Origin: Atopobium deltae
Lineage (GTDB): Bacteria > Actinomycetota > Coriobacteriia > Coriobacteriales > Atopobiaceae
DNA: 64,000 nucleotides
Direction of reading: 5' to 3'
Assembly (NCBI RefSeq): GCF_001552785.1
Contig: NZ_KQ959516.1
Coordinates: forward strand, 89,853-153,852
In this document: in pieces, positions 15,733 through 25,384 of the stretch
Position numbering within the stretch: position 1 is the stretch's first letter
Layout of the letters: each line of letters begins with the position of its first letter
Notes under the pieces: model-generated
The model's database searches: none
What the model saw: the letters and a program-made list of their open reading frames with translations, nothing else
Told to the model about the DNA's origin: nothing
Made by a program: the position numbers and the translations under genes

Positions 15733-17340
15733 CTACTCCTTGTGGCTGCTCAGACGCGGGAACAGGGCTTCTCCCTTAATCACCTCACGCTGCGACACAA
15801 GACCGCCCCAAGCGCAGACCTCCACCAAGTCGGTACTTGCGACTTGCTCCTCTAGCCCCATGCGACGAAGCGTCTCGGCCGAAGTTTGCGGCATAAAAGG
15901 CATGAGCAAATGCGCGCTAATGCGGATCGATTCCAGCAGATTGGCGATAATATCGACGAGCTCGCCACGTCTAGCTTCATCTTTGGCAACGTTCCATGGA
16001 GCCGATTGCTCAATGTAGAGGTTTGCGGCGTGGATGAGTTCCATCACTGCATTTTTGGCGCCCACATAATCCATGCGCTCCATGGATTCACGGTAGCGCG
16101 GAACCGCAGCTGACGCACAGTCGCGCAAGACATTCTCGTGAGAAGCCCACTCGCCAAGTTCGGGCGTTTTTCCGTCAAAATATTTGGCACTCATCGTCAA
16201 GCTGCGAGATACCAAGTTACCCCAGCTATTGGCCAAGTCGGCATTGTAGACCTGCTCCATGCGCTCAAAACTAATCGCGGAATCTTCTCCGTGAATGACG
16301 TCGGTCATGAAGTAGTAGCGGTAACCCTCGATGCCCAACAGATCGATAACATCGGCGGGCGCGATGGCATTGCCACGACTCTTTGACATCTTCTCGGCAG
16401 CGCCCGTCTCCGGATTGCGTACCGTCAAAAAGCCATGCGCAAAGACGTGCTTGGGCAGCGCCTCGCCGAGCGCCATCAACATGGCAGGCCAAATGACACA
16501 GTGAAAGCGGATGATGTCTTTGCCAACCACGTGATAGTCAGCGGGCCAACGCAGGGCAAATTCGCAAGCAGCGTCGGTGCCATCCTGTCCGTAGCCAACG
16601 GCAGTCATGTAGTTGAGCAAGGCATCAAACCACACGTAGGTGACGTGTTTCTCGTCAAATGGTACGGGCACGCCCCAATCAAAGCTCGTACGCGAAACGG
16701 ACAAATCCTGCAAGCCGCCCGCTACAAAGCTGCGCACCTCATTCATGCGAAATGCAGGCTGCACAAAGTCGGGATGCTCATCATAGAGCGCCAAGAGCTT
16801 ATCCTGAAACGCTGAAAGCTTGAAGAAGTATGACTCCTCCTGTACGCGCTGCAGAGGCCTGCCACAATCGGGGCACAGATGCTGATGCTGCGTGTGATGT
16901 TCTTCATCGGATTTGCGAACCTGATTTTCGGTAAAGTAAGTCTCCTCGGGGACGCAATACCACCCATCGTAGCTGCCCTTATACAAAAAGCCCGAGTCTT
17001 TCATTTTATTCCAGAGGTGCTGGACAGCTTTGTACTGACGAGGCTCGGTCGTACGGATAAAATCATCCATCGAAATCTCGAGTTGCTCCCACAAATTTTT
17101 GAACAGCGGTGCCTGGCTATCGCACCACGCCTGCGGAGAAAGGCCATGCGCTTGCGCAGCTTCGGCAACCTTTTGCCCATGCTCGTCCATGCCCGTCAAA
17201 AATTTGACATCGTAGCCCATCGCCCGACGATAACGCGCCTGCACATCGCACAAAATCGTGCAGTAAGCGGTCCCCAAATGAGGGGCCGCATTGACGTAGT
17301 AAATGGGGGTTGTGATGTAAAACGGCTTTGCGTGCGCCAT
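15733..17340 (-). CDS. metG: Methionyl-tRNA synthetase
   Basis: 535-residue class I aminoacyl-tRNA synthetase charging tRNA-Met. It has the HIGH-equivalent PHLGTAYC, the signature KMSKSRGNAI, and a zinc-knuckle-like CPDCGRPL. The C-terminal helical anticodon-binding region (ESIRISAHLLMPFMPQ) is present, but there is no EMAP/Trbp111-like extension. The HLGTAY variant indicates the shorter MetG type. It lies 40 nt after rsmI in the operon. Confidence 0.96.
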   Translation of the reverse strand: MAHAKPFYITTPIYYVNAAPHLGTAYCTILCDVQARYRRAMGYDVKFLTGMDEHGQKVAEAAQAHGLSPQAWCDSQAPLFKNLWEQLEISMDDFIRTTEPRQYKAVQHLWNKMKDSGFLYKGSYDGWYCVPEETYFTENQVRKSDEEHHTQHQHLCPDCGRPLQRVQEESYFFKLSAFQDKLLALYDEHPDFVQPAFRMNEVRSFVAGGLQDLSVSRTSFDWGVPVPFDEKHVTYVWFDALLNYMTAVGYGQDGTDAACEFALRWPADYHVVGKDIIRFHCVIWPAMLMALGEALPKHVFAHGFLTVRNPETGAAEKMSKSRGNAIAPADVIDLLGIEGYRYYFMTDVIHGEDSAISFERMEQVYNADLANSWGNLVSRSLTMSAKYFDGKTPELGEWASHENVLRDCASAAVPRYRESMERMDYVGAKNAVMELIHAANLYIEQSAPWNVAKDEARRGELVDIIANLLESIRISAHLLMPFMPQTSAETLRRMGLEEQVASTDLVEVCAWGGLVSQREVIKGEALFPRLSSHKE

Positions 17341-17380
17341 ACCTACTTCTCCTCAGATTCAAATACTCAAACTCAAATAC

Positions 17381-18229
17381 TCAAGATTCTTGATTGTACT
17401 TCACGATGCGATCATATGCTTGCGAGCGCGATATTCCACATTGTTGCGCCACCATTTTTGCCAACGCTGACGGCGCCATATTATCGAGAAGACCACGCGC
17501 TATGACATCTTCGACTGAAGCGGGTGTAGCTCCCACGATGCTAACCTCGCGCGCCTCAGCTTCTGTCGGCGCCTCAATGACGATGACGCACTCACCGCGA
17601 AGGTCTTCTCGGCCTGCTATGAGCTGCGCTAATACAGGCGCCTTTTCGCGAACCACTTCTTCGTGCAGCTTGGTGAGCTCGCGCACGAGCGCCACACGAC
17701 GATGCGGATACACCCCAGCGATGGCGTCCAACGTTTTTTTCACACGACGTGGCGATTCATAAATCACAAGCGCTCCTGGAATGGTCGCGAGCATCTGTAA
17801 GCGACGTGTTTGTTCGGATATTTTGCGCGGCAAAAAGCCTTCAAAAAAGAAGTACTGCACGGCAAGACCTGAGGCAACCAACGCACAGGTCACCGCCGAA
17901 GGTCCAGGTATCACTTCGGTTTTGAAGCCCGCGTCCAAGGCAGCATCAACCAAGCGCTGCCCAGGATCCGAAATCGCAGGCATGCCCGCATCGGAAACAA
18001 AGGCAATATGCTGCCCCGCTTCCAATTTTGATAAGATCTGAGGCACGCGCGACGCAATTACATGCTCATCACAGCGCATAAGCGGCGTTTCAATATCAAA
18101 ATAATGCAAAAGCTTGGACGTGACGCGCGTGTCCTCGCATAAGACAAGGTCAGCGGCGTGCAGCGTCTGTATTACACGAGGCGCTGCATCCGAAAGATTA
18201 CCGATGGGTGTTCCTACCACAGAAAGCAT
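17381..18229 (-). CDS. rsmI: 16S rRNA (cytidine-1402-2'-O)-methyltransferase
   Basis: 282 residues, standard for RsmI. It begins VVGTPIGNLSD, a hallmark of the family, and continues with LCEDTRVTSKLL, VSDAGMPAISDPG and IPGPSAVTCALVASG of the tetrapyrrole-methylase fold. A helix-turn-helix-like C-terminus ends the protein. RsmI methylates the ribose of C1402 in the ribosomal P site, so it fits its ksgA and metG neighbours. ATG 18229 lies 10 nt after the GH5 gene stop. Confidence 0.95.
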   Translation of the reverse strand: MLSVVGTPIGNLSDAAPRVIQTLHAADLVLCEDTRVTSKLLHYFDIETPLMRCDEHVIASRVPQILSKLEAGQHIAFVSDAGMPAISDPGQRLVDAALDAGFKTEVIPGPSAVTCALVASGLAVQYFFFEGFLPRKISEQTRRLQMLATIPGALVIYESPRRVKKTLDAIAGVYPHRRVALVRELTKLHEEVVREKAPVLAQLIAGREDLRGECVIVIEAPTEAEAREVSIVGATPASVEDVIARGLLDNMAPSALAKMVAQQCGISRSQAYDRIVKYNQES

Positions 18230-18239
18230 GCCACAGGTC

Positions 18240-19283
18240 CTATTTCAGCATCGCGCGCTCAAAATTGGCGAGTGCCACGCGAGCATCCCAGGCAGATAAT
18301 CTATTGGAGGTCTTCCAGGTTTGAAAGAACCATGCAGGGCACACCGAAAGCAAATTGATTTGCTGTGCCACAAATAAGCGCTCTTGTGCAACGCGTCCCT
18401 CAGGTGTCATGCCTTTGGTAGCAGTTGCGATTGCCGCAGACCACTCGCCCACCATCACGGGAAGACCGCTCGTGTGCGCTTGCGCGAGGGCTTGGCGACT
18501 TGCACTCAATAACTGGGAAGCACTGGCATTGCCAAACGCTGCCGAAATAGTGCCAGGACGATACAGATGCGTATCGAGCCAGACGCGCTCGTAGCGTTTT
18601 GCTGCCATAAAATACTTCCAGTTGGCGTGGCGTCCCGCATCCGAAAATACGATTACGGAGCCATTGCCGGCGCAGCGACGAATTTCGGCATAGAGGTCGC
18701 GATACAAATTGCGCAGGTGCGATAAGGGCAGTCCTGGCTCCACCGAAAGTCCCACACGACGCATGGTTACCACTTCGTTGAGTGGCTCAATGCCAAAGAA
18801 CGCCGTACGACCAACATAACGGGCAGCCAACATACCTGCAATCTGTATGAGCGCACGACGGCGAGCGGGAGTAAAGTCGGTCTTCATGCGAAACGAATGA
18901 CAGCTCTTCTCGGCACCGGGCGCAAGCGCAATGGTGAGCAAAATGTTGAGCTTGTACTTGCTAGCCCAATCGAAGGCCTTATCGACATACTCGATATACG
19001 AAGCGTGAAAGCCCGCGAGCGGACCGTCTTCGCCAAAAATGTGCCACGGAATGGGCAGACGCACCGCATTATAGCCACGATCGGCGATCTGCTTAAAATC
19101 GGCCTCAGTGATGAAGCTTTGTACGTGCTTTTGTACGAGCTCGCAGTAGGCGTCTTTGCCCAGCTTATTCGCAAGAGAAATGGGGTCGAGGGTTGACGTC
19201 TGAGAAAAAAGCTCGGGCGTGACCCACGGCTCAAGCATGAGCCACCCATCAAGGTTGACGCCTTGCAATTTTTCCTGCATCAT
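18240..19283 (-). CDS. Glycoside hydrolase family 5-like protein
   Basis: 347 residues with a (beta/alpha)8 glycosidase pattern. GVNLDGWLMLEPW at the N-terminus, YNAVRLPIPWHIF, the acid/base Glu in GIEPLNEV and the nucleophile Glu in VMVGEWSAA mark it as GH5, exo-beta-1,3-glucanase-like. There is no signal peptide, so it probably acts in the cytosol on a small glucoside or glucan fragment. ATG 19283 has AAGGGG and overlaps the queD stop by 4 nt. Its place inside a tRNA/rRNA modification operon is unexpected. Confidence 0.85.
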   Translation of the reverse strand: MMQEKLQGVNLDGWLMLEPWVTPELFSQTSTLDPISLANKLGKDAYCELVQKHVQSFITEADFKQIADRGYNAVRLPIPWHIFGEDGPLAGFHASYIEYVDKAFDWASKYKLNILLTIALAPGAEKSCHSFRMKTDFTPARRRALIQIAGMLAARYVGRTAFFGIEPLNEVVTMRRVGLSVEPGLPLSHLRNLYRDLYAEIRRCAGNGSVIVFSDAGRHANWKYFMAAKRYERVWLDTHLYRPGTISAAFGNASASQLLSASRQALAQAHTSGLPVMVGEWSAAIATATKGMTPEGRVAQERLFVAQQINLLSVCPAWFFQTWKTSNRLSAWDARVALANFERAMLK

Positions 19284-19804
19284 CGTGTCCCCTTTTCGTT
19301 TGTCGCGGCAGACGTTGCGTCGGCACCGCACGCAGCATCGTGCGCGCTCGATACGCCATCGGCACCGCTCGCACCACTGTTATTATCACACGTATAGGTC
19401 GCGCAATTAAGGGGCGTTTCGTACATATCTACTTGCGCAACGGGAAGTTTTTTCTCGATGAGTTTCTCGGCAAAATAGCGTGCCAGATTTTCGGCGGTCG
19501 TACGGAAAGGCAAGGTGGTTATCGAGAAGCCCTCCGCTTCGAGGCATGCAACGGTTGCGGGGCTCAGCGAGTTTTTCTCGAGCAGCAGCGTATGGTCGAG
19601 GGTTTTTGCCAGAGCGCGAACCTCCCGCTTAAACACGCCAAAGTCCATAACCATGTCCTTCATCGTGCCTGCTTGTTGCAGCTCATCGCAGCGCAGGTAA
19701 ACCACCACCCGCCAGCGGTGGCCGTGGAGGTTTTCGCACTTGCCATAGTAATCGGTTAAAAAATGCGCTGAATCAAAGGCGCTCTCTGTTTTAAGTGAGT
19801 ACAT
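19280..19804 (-). CDS. queD: 6-carboxytetrahydropterin synthase (QueD/PTPS family)
   Basis: 174 residues. The zinc-binding His residues are H14, H27 and H29 (SAHF, LHGHRW), the catalytic Cys is C23 in GKCENLHGH, and METP-like MYETPLNCATY closes the fold near residue 130. The final ~40 residues are a Gly/Ala/Ser/Asp-rich tail not needed for the fold. QueD converts dihydroneopterin triphosphate to 6-carboxytetrahydropterin in queuosine/deazapurine synthesis; no queC, queE or queF lies here. It overlaps mnmA by 14 nt. Confidence 0.9.
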   Translation of the reverse strand: MYSLKTESAFDSAHFLTDYYGKCENLHGHRWRVVVYLRCDELQQAGTMKDMVMDFGVFKREVRALAKTLDHTLLLEKNSLSPATVACLEAEGFSITTLPFRTTAENLARYFAEKLIEKKLPVAQVDMYETPLNCATYTCDNNSGASGADGVSSAHDAACGADATSAATNEKGTR

Positions 19805-20855
19805 AGCCCCTCTTTATAATGATGCCGCCACAAACGAGGCGATCCTTATCGTAAATCACAACGGATTGCCCTGGTGCAATCGCGCGAATAGGTTCGTCAG
19901 TGTGCACGTGAAAACTCGATGCACCCGTCTTGGTAATCGTGGCTGGATGACGACGCCCATGATACGAAACCACAGCGTCAGCATGAATGACATCCTCGGA
20001 AACGCCCGAGGGCCACAACGCCTGCACCGCATCAAAATCGCTGGCCATAAGCTCTTCGGCTGGCCCCACCACAATGGTGTTGGTCACGGGATTAATATCG
20101 ACCACATAAATGCGTTTACCTGCAGCAATGTTAAGTCCCTTGCGCTGGCCAATCGTGTAGTGGAAGATGCCTTTGTGCTTACCAAGGACATTTCCTGCAC
20201 TGTCGACGATATTGCCCTCTTTGGCAACCACTCCCTTTTGCCGCTCCAAAAAACCAGCATAGTTGCCATCGGGCACAAAGCAAATGTCCTGGCTATCGTG
20301 CTTGTGCGCATTATCAAAACCACAGCGCTCGGCAATGGCGCGAACTTCGTCTTTTGTTTTGAATTCGCCTAAAGGCAGCAGCAAATGCTCGAGCACCTCG
20401 GGAACCGAAGGATACAACACATAACTTTGGTCCTTCTGAATATCAACCGCAGTGTAGAGCTGCATCACGCCTTGACTATCGCGCGCAGTACGAGCATAAT
20501 GACCCGTCGCAATATACTGGCAGCCAAGCGCCTGCGCACGCTGCCACAGCAGGCCAAATTTAAGCCAGCGATTGCATTGAATGCACGGATTGGGTGTCGC
20601 ACCCTGAACATAGCCTTCCACAAAACGCTTGATAACCGTTTCGTCAAATTCACGTGTTAAATCAAAGGTCAGATGAGGTATGCCAAGCTTGATGCACACT
20701 GATTTTGCATCAATGGCATCTTCAAGACGACAGCAGGTGCTGTTACGCGCCAGCATCATCGTCGCACCAATGCATTGGTGTCCTTGTTCAAGCAAAAGCT
20801 GCGCTGCGACCGAAGAGTCAACACCGCCACTCATTGCTACAAGAACCTTACTCAT
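19791..20855 (-). CDS. mnmA: tRNA-specific 2-thiouridylase
   Basis: 354 residues. The PP-loop VAMSGGVDSSVAA starts at residue ~6, the catalytic Cys pair appears as NPCIQCN (~C103) and DICFVPDG (~C199), and GKHKGIFHYTIGQRKGL is the conserved MnmA segment. MnmA installs the 2-thio group at U34 of Glu, Gln and Lys tRNAs using sulfur relayed from a cysteine desulfurase. It is the first gene of the run reaching tatD and the CPBP protease. ATG 20855 has GAGG, and a terminator hairpin lies in its leader. Confidence 0.96.
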   Translation of the reverse strand: MSKVLVAMSGGVDSSVAAQLLLEQGHQCIGATMMLARNSTCCRLEDAIDAKSVCIKLGIPHLTFDLTREFDETVIKRFVEGYVQGATPNPCIQCNRWLKFGLLWQRAQALGCQYIATGHYARTARDSQGVMQLYTAVDIQKDQSYVLYPSVPEVLEHLLLPLGEFKTKDEVRAIAERCGFDNAHKHDSQDICFVPDGNYAGFLERQKGVVAKEGNIVDSAGNVLGKHKGIFHYTIGQRKGLNIAAGKRIYVVDINPVTNTIVVGPAEELMASDFDAVQALWPSGVSEDVIHADAVVSYHGRRHPATITKTGASSFHVHTDEPIRAIAPGQSVVIYDKDRLVCGGIIIKRGYVLT

Positions 20856-20867
20856 ACAACCATCCTC

Positions 20868-20892
20868 AAAAACACGGCGATACGCTGCCGTG
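20868..20892 (-). terminator. Terminator after the S66 peptidase gene, within the mnmA leader
   Basis: Minus strand: CACGGC-AGCGTATC-GCCGTG (20892... to 20873) followed by TTTTT (20872-20868). It ends the S66 gene transcript and overlaps the region just ahead of the mnmA ribosome binding site, so mnmA expression by readthrough would depend on it. Confidence 0.7.
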
Positions 20893-20947
20893 AGCCGAAC
20901 AACCTACCGTGCGCTGCGGCAGCACAGCTCGCTAACAAGCCACCGAA

Positions 20948-22054
20948 TTACACCAGCTCCATGGTAACGCTTATGCGCCCCTTATGTGCAGCAACCCTTG
21001 CATAACTTCCGCAGATAAGCGGCATCATAGGAGGTAGATGGCCTATATCTGCATTGATAATGATTGGTTGTTGTATACCCAATTCATACAAACTATCGAG
21101 AACTGCACGATTTTGAGTCATACCCATTTGACACTCATCATAACGATACGGTCGCCCCACCATAAATCCTGCTGCTATGTCAAACCAGCCAGCTTGTGCA
21201 AGCTGCCACAGTGCGCGACGCACCTGCAAAGGTCCCAGATCACAGGCCTCCAAAAACCAGATGACTCCATCGGAAGCATAACGTTTGTTAAAACGAGCAA
21301 CCTCATCAAAACGCGTGCCACAAAGATTGATGAGAATATCGAGACAGCCGCCCAGTAGTCGTCCCTGCATCTGCACAACGTCGTTGCCACCAGGCGTGCC
21401 ATCACAGGCAGCAGCATCCACAGACGGGCACGCAGCAGCATCAAACCGAGCGGCGCTATAACTTTGTACGCTGGGCTTCTCGACAGCGTTATAGGGCACC
21501 AGTGGATGCTCTGCACTTTTAAGCGATTGCAGCTCCCAACCATCATAGGAATGCACGCGCACACTGTCACCAGCTCCAAGACCAAGCAGTGCGAAGGCAT
21601 CATGCAGCGAGGCATGCCAAGGGCGCATACCAAAACTGGGTGCACACGGTGCATAGATCGAGGCTACATCACACAACGTTGGCAACAAAAAGCCAAAGTT
21701 GGTGTTATCGGAATAGCCCATAAACCATGTTGCGGGATCGTTTGTAAGTCGCTCAAAATCGAGATACGGCAGCAGTTCGCACATGAGCTCTCCACCGCCC
21801 GCAGACAGCAGCACCTCAGAGGCTGGATCGCCATAAGCATCCATGAGCTCTGCGGCGCAGCGCGCAGGCGTCGAAGAAATTCCCACTCCATCAGATACAC
21901 GAACGCAGGGCCACTCCTTAATGGAATAACCCTGCGCACGCCATTGTTGATAAGCAGAAGCAAGTGCCGAAACATACGGCTCAGTTGTCGCTCCAAACGA
22001 TGGTGCCACAACTGCTATCGAGCCCGATTGAGCGAGTGGTTGCGGATACCTCAC
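20948..22054 (-). CDS. S66 family LD-carboxypeptidase / MccF-like peptidase
   Basis: 368 residues. The S66 catalytic triad is visible: Ser in FMGYSDNT, Glu in WFLEACD, and His in ADIGHLPPMMP. The N-terminal SIAVVAPSFG is typical. S66 enzymes trim murein tetrapeptides (LdcA) or cleave microcin-type acyl-sulfamoyl adenylates (MccF); the longer inter-domain region (~180-230) is closer to the MccF-like branch. It starts at GTG 22054 with AGGA 9 nt upstream and lies 48 nt after the C69 gene stop. Confidence 0.82.
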   Translation of the reverse strand: MRYPQPLAQSGSIAVVAPSFGATTEPYVSALASAYQQWRAQGYSIKEWPCVRVSDGVGISSTPARCAAELMDAYGDPASEVLLSAGGGELMCELLPYLDFERLTNDPATWFMGYSDNTNFGFLLPTLCDVASIYAPCAPSFGMRPWHASLHDAFALLGLGAGDSVRVHSYDGWELQSLKSAEHPLVPYNAVEKPSVQSYSAARFDAAACPSVDAAACDGTPGGNDVVQMQGRLLGGCLDILINLCGTRFDEVARFNKRYASDGVIWFLEACDLGPLQVRRALWQLAQAGWFDIAAGFMVGRPYRYDECQMGMTQNRAVLDSLYELGIQQPIIINADIGHLPPMMPLICGSYARVAAHKGRISVTMELV

Positions 22055-22102
22055 TTGCTCGTCCTGTTCTTCTTGTTGTGTTTGCCCTGTTAATCACCCA
22101 TG

Positions 22103-23662
22103 TTATGCATCGGAACGTGCATAACCGTTCTTCATGTTGAAGCTCGCTGTCAACAAGACATTGTCGAGAAGTTCGTCGGTTTGCTTCTTCAGCGCGTCGA
22201 CGATCTCCTGGTTGGCCTTTGCTAGCTCGCCAGCTGCCTGGTCGTAGCCCAAGCCCGCCTTGGTAATCTCGTCATCAAACTTGTAGACAAAGTGACGACC
22301 CATAGCACCGTAGGTCTCCTGATAACGCTCGATATGAGTGGCGCACTCGTTAAAGTGAGCGTCGGCCATCGCGGCAACAAGACGGTTGGCCCAGTAGAAG
22401 CTCTCGGAAGTTACACGCTTTGTCGTGTTGGAAATGTACTCGGGGTTGGCATTGGTGTTTGCGTACAAAGGTACCAACACGTTGTAGGTGTTGCTGCCGT
22501 AAGCAAGCCACTGAACTGCAGCAATGGCCTCGGGTACGTACGGACGAAGCTGAATAACCAGAAGCTCACCATTGCGATTAATACCAATGGGACGATACTT
22601 ACCGCGCTGCGAAGGATCGCCGTAGTGCGCGTATGGATCGTATGGAGTGCCCTGGAAGTGCAGGGACAGCACATACTTAACGTCCTCAATGGTGATGGGG
22701 TTCTCGGGCTCGAGGCACCAAGGAATGTCATCGTCCTCGGGAAGCCAGCCAGAACCGTGGTTTTCCCAGTCCATGTGGGGATTCAGCACGCGGTGCATGT
22801 TCCAGGCACGAGGCGAGTTGTACACGCGGTCGGCGTCGGTCCTGCTGCCAAACGCAAGACGAGGGTTGAAAAGGGTATGATCTTCTGCCTCTTCAAACTC
22901 GGACTCGATCCAGCCAATGCTTGCGCGGCTATTCTCATCGAGCTTATCGAGGCGATACTTCTGGATAAACTCGCGCAGGTCAGCGCTGGCCATGAAGCAC
23001 TTCTGCTCGCCTTCTGCATCGGTGAGGTCGAAGGCGTCAATGCCCAGCTGGTTGGGCATGGTTACATACATGTCATCGGGAACGCGGCGAGCCATCCAGT
23101 GGTGACCACCAATGGTCTCGAGCCACCAAATCTCGTTGGTGTCCGAAAACGCGATGCCATTCATCTCGTAGGTGCCGTACTGCTCAAGAAGAGCACCAAG
23201 GCGCTTTACGCCATCGCGGGCGGAGGTGATGTAGGGCAATACCAGCGTCACCATGTCCTCTTCGCCAATACCGCCGATGACCTCGGGGGTGTAGTCGGCG
23301 TCGCCAGGTTTGCCCTGTGCGGCGTGGTACTCAACCAAAGGATCTGCACCCAAAACACGCTCGTTGGAGGTGATGGTTTCGGTTGCGGTCATGCCGATGT
23401 TTTTCTCGTTAACGCCAGCCGCTGCCCAAAGCCCGTGGCCATCAACAGCCTCGGGAACTGAGGTGTAACGCATGGGGTTGTCGGGGAGTTGCACCGTTAC
23501 ATGACTCAGAACACTGGTGTACGTACGAGGTTGGTCGGCGGGTTGAACCACCAAGAATTTCTTAGGACAAAACTCGTCAGAGCCTGAATCCTCGTTGCGA
23601 GCAATAATGGTAGAGCCATCCAAAGAGGCATTTTTACCTACCAAAATCGTAGTGCAGGCCAT
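22103..23662 (-). CDS. C69 family dipeptidase
   Basis: 519 residues, an Ntn-hydrolase of the PepD/C69 family. The mature nucleophile is Cys3 of MACTTILVGK, followed by GSTIIARNEDSG, both strongly conserved. GLWAAAGVNEKNIGMTATETI and the acidic ...DGVKRLGALLEQYGTYE region fit as well. There is no signal peptide. These enzymes hydrolyse dipeptides with broad specificity. Translation starts at ATG 23662 with an AAAGGAAA site. It probably shares a transcript with the S66 gene downstream, giving a small peptide-recycling pair. Confidence 0.92.
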   Translation of the reverse strand: MACTTILVGKNASLDGSTIIARNEDSGSDEFCPKKFLVVQPADQPRTYTSVLSHVTVQLPDNPMRYTSVPEAVDGHGLWAAAGVNEKNIGMTATETITSNERVLGADPLVEYHAAQGKPGDADYTPEVIGGIGEEDMVTLVLPYITSARDGVKRLGALLEQYGTYEMNGIAFSDTNEIWWLETIGGHHWMARRVPDDMYVTMPNQLGIDAFDLTDAEGEQKCFMASADLREFIQKYRLDKLDENSRASIGWIESEFEEAEDHTLFNPRLAFGSRTDADRVYNSPRAWNMHRVLNPHMDWENHGSGWLPEDDDIPWCLEPENPITIEDVKYVLSLHFQGTPYDPYAHYGDPSQRGKYRPIGINRNGELLVIQLRPYVPEAIAAVQWLAYGSNTYNVLVPLYANTNANPEYISNTTKRVTSESFYWANRLVAAMADAHFNECATHIERYQETYGAMGRHFVYKFDDEITKAGLGYDQAAGELAKANQEIVDALKKQTDELLDNVLLTASFNMKNGYARSDA

Positions 23663-23847
23663 ATTGTTTCCTTTCTACAAAGGTTTATAGACAGCGTACA
23701 TATACAAAGTTTACTAGGGATGACTATGGATGGATCCATAGTTTTTCTAGCGAGCCTCATACATATATTCAACAAACTTATACCACGCTTGGGCGGTGCG
23801 TATCCCCTCTTTTCTCTGAACAGTCGCATGCGCTATGCAAGCGTAGT

Positions 23848-25374
23848 TTACGCTTGGCGCGCCTCCTTCAAAAGCTCGAGGCCGCGCTCTTCAAACATCA
23901 GCGCTTTGCTCGCGCGCGTGAACGCCTCAATGGGATGCGCCGACACAAACGACATGAAGCTGTGATCACACGACAGACGACTGACCATAACGAGCATCTC
24001 CTGCGCACTGCCAAAAGCGGTATCCACAAATGCCAGCGCCGCATCAACATGGGCCGATACCTGCTGCGCATCAGTCGCCATGCGCTTGCAAATCGAAGCG
24101 AAGCTCGCCTTAATAACCTCAAACAAGCCTTGCGTTGTCGCAGCAGCCGTACCCGTCTGAATCAACGCCTGGTTAGTACTGGCGCGAATCTCGTCGAGAA
24201 TAGCAGCGGTTTTGCTCATCAGCTCAAGCGTAGCAGCATCGATTTTACCCTCGGATTTCAGTTGTGCAAGCTGGCTTGTAGCAGTATGCGCAAGGTCATC
24301 AATGCGATGGCACAAGGCAGTAGCATCCACATCAACCAACTGTTCTTGCAAATCTTGCAAGTTGCGCTTGACGCCTCGACAGGCCTGCTCAAAGCGCTGT
24401 TGCGCATGCACTTCCAGAAGCAGGGCATGTATGAGCAGATTAACAACCGCGAGGCGCTCGGCAAAGGCAGCATTTTGCGCACGCAGGACGATGTCTTTAC
24501 TCACGGTCTTCTCGAGAATTTCGTCGACCTTATAGTCATCCTCATATTTGCGGAACAAATCAAGATAAATCGAGAAGTCCTCGGCGATGCGCTGATCCTG
24601 AATGTACTGCGAGACAAGGTTCAAATCGACGGGGAGCTTCTCGGCGTCGTAGGCATAAATGATGCGCGAAAGGTCTTCCCAACCGCGGGCGGTGACGATG
24701 CGAGCGCCACCCGAGACGGCGCGAACCTTGTAAAACGAATCGGGTTTGTTGGCCAAAAACGTCGTGATGACGGGGTGCACGCCATGCGCCACGGCATAGT
24801 TGAGCCATACCTCGAGGTCAGCCTCAATGTCGATGCGCTTCATGCGGTCCATCATAGCGGGGTCAAACTCGCGGGCCGAGCGATTGTACTCGGGAGGATT
24901 ACCAGCGCACACAATCACCCAACCTGCAGGAAGGCGATGCTGGCCGAAGGTTTTATACTGCAAAAACTGCAGCATGGCAGGCATTAAGGTCTCACTGGCG
25001 CAGTTGATCTCGTCCAAAAACAAGATGCCACTGCGCACACCCGACCGCTCGATACTGTCGTGTACGGCGGCGATAATTTCGCTCATGGTATAGCGAGAAA
25101 CTCGATAGCTTCGATCATCAAACGTGGCCTTATCGATATAGGGCAAGCCCAGCGCCGACTGACGCGTGTGATGCGTGATGGAATACGACACAAAATTGAT
25201 GTCCATACGCTTGGCAATTTGCGCAACAATAGCAGTTTTGCCAATGCCTGGAGGGCCCATTAAAATCAGCGGGCGCTGCATTCTGAAGGGGATGCGATAT
25301 GCACCGAACTCATCCTTGGATAAATAGGCCTTAATTGCACCTTCTACCTGCTGTGTTGCTTCACTAATGTTCAT
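23848..25374 (-). CDS. MoxR-type AAA+ ATPase
   Basis: 508 residues. AAA+ core at ~1-260: Walker A MGPPGIGKT (~40-47), Walker B ILFLDEINCA, sensor 1 VCAGNPPEYN, and an arginine-rich DPAMMDRMKRID. Residues ~290-500 are long helices, probably coiled coil. MoxR ATPases act as chaperones that mature or remodel partners together with VWA proteins. The VWA gene lies directly upstream (10-nt gap), so this is a MoxR-VWA pair. ATG 25374 has AAGGA with 7-nt spacing and replaces the longer frame. An inverted repeat CAAGCGTA-TACGCTTG spans the stop codon but lacks a U-tract. Confidence 0.88.
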   Translation of the reverse strand: MNISEATQQVEGAIKAYLSKDEFGAYRIPFRMQRPLILMGPPGIGKTAIVAQIAKRMDINFVSYSITHHTRQSALGLPYIDKATFDDRSYRVSRYTMSEIIAAVHDSIERSGVRSGILFLDEINCASETLMPAMLQFLQYKTFGQHRLPAGWVIVCAGNPPEYNRSAREFDPAMMDRMKRIDIEADLEVWLNYAVAHGVHPVITTFLANKPDSFYKVRAVSGGARIVTARGWEDLSRIIYAYDAEKLPVDLNLVSQYIQDQRIAEDFSIYLDLFRKYEDDYKVDEILEKTVSKDIVLRAQNAAFAERLAVVNLLIHALLLEVHAQQRFEQACRGVKRNLQDLQEQLVDVDATALCHRIDDLAHTATSQLAQLKSEGKIDAATLELMSKTAAILDEIRASTNQALIQTGTAAATTQGLFEVIKASFASICKRMATDAQQVSAHVDAALAFVDTAFGSAQEMLVMVSRLSCDHSFMSFVSAHPIEAFTRASKALMFEERGLELLKEARQA

Positions 25375-25384
25375 ACCATCATCC

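Noticed and set aside
22292-23461. 389-codon open frame on the plus strand across the C69 dipeptidase gene
   Set aside because: It is antisense to a gene with an intact catalytic Cys and family motifs, and its translation has no recognisable domain or ribosome binding site.
23838-23856. Perfect 8-bp inverted repeat spanning the MoxR ATPase stop codon, possible terminator
   Set aside because: No U-tract follows on either strand, so it is not called a Rho-independent terminator.
23854-24987. 377-codon plus-strand frame opposite the MoxR ATPase gene
   Set aside because: The minus-strand frame carries complete AAA+ motifs; the plus frame is Arg/His-rich and motif-free, as expected for a shadow.
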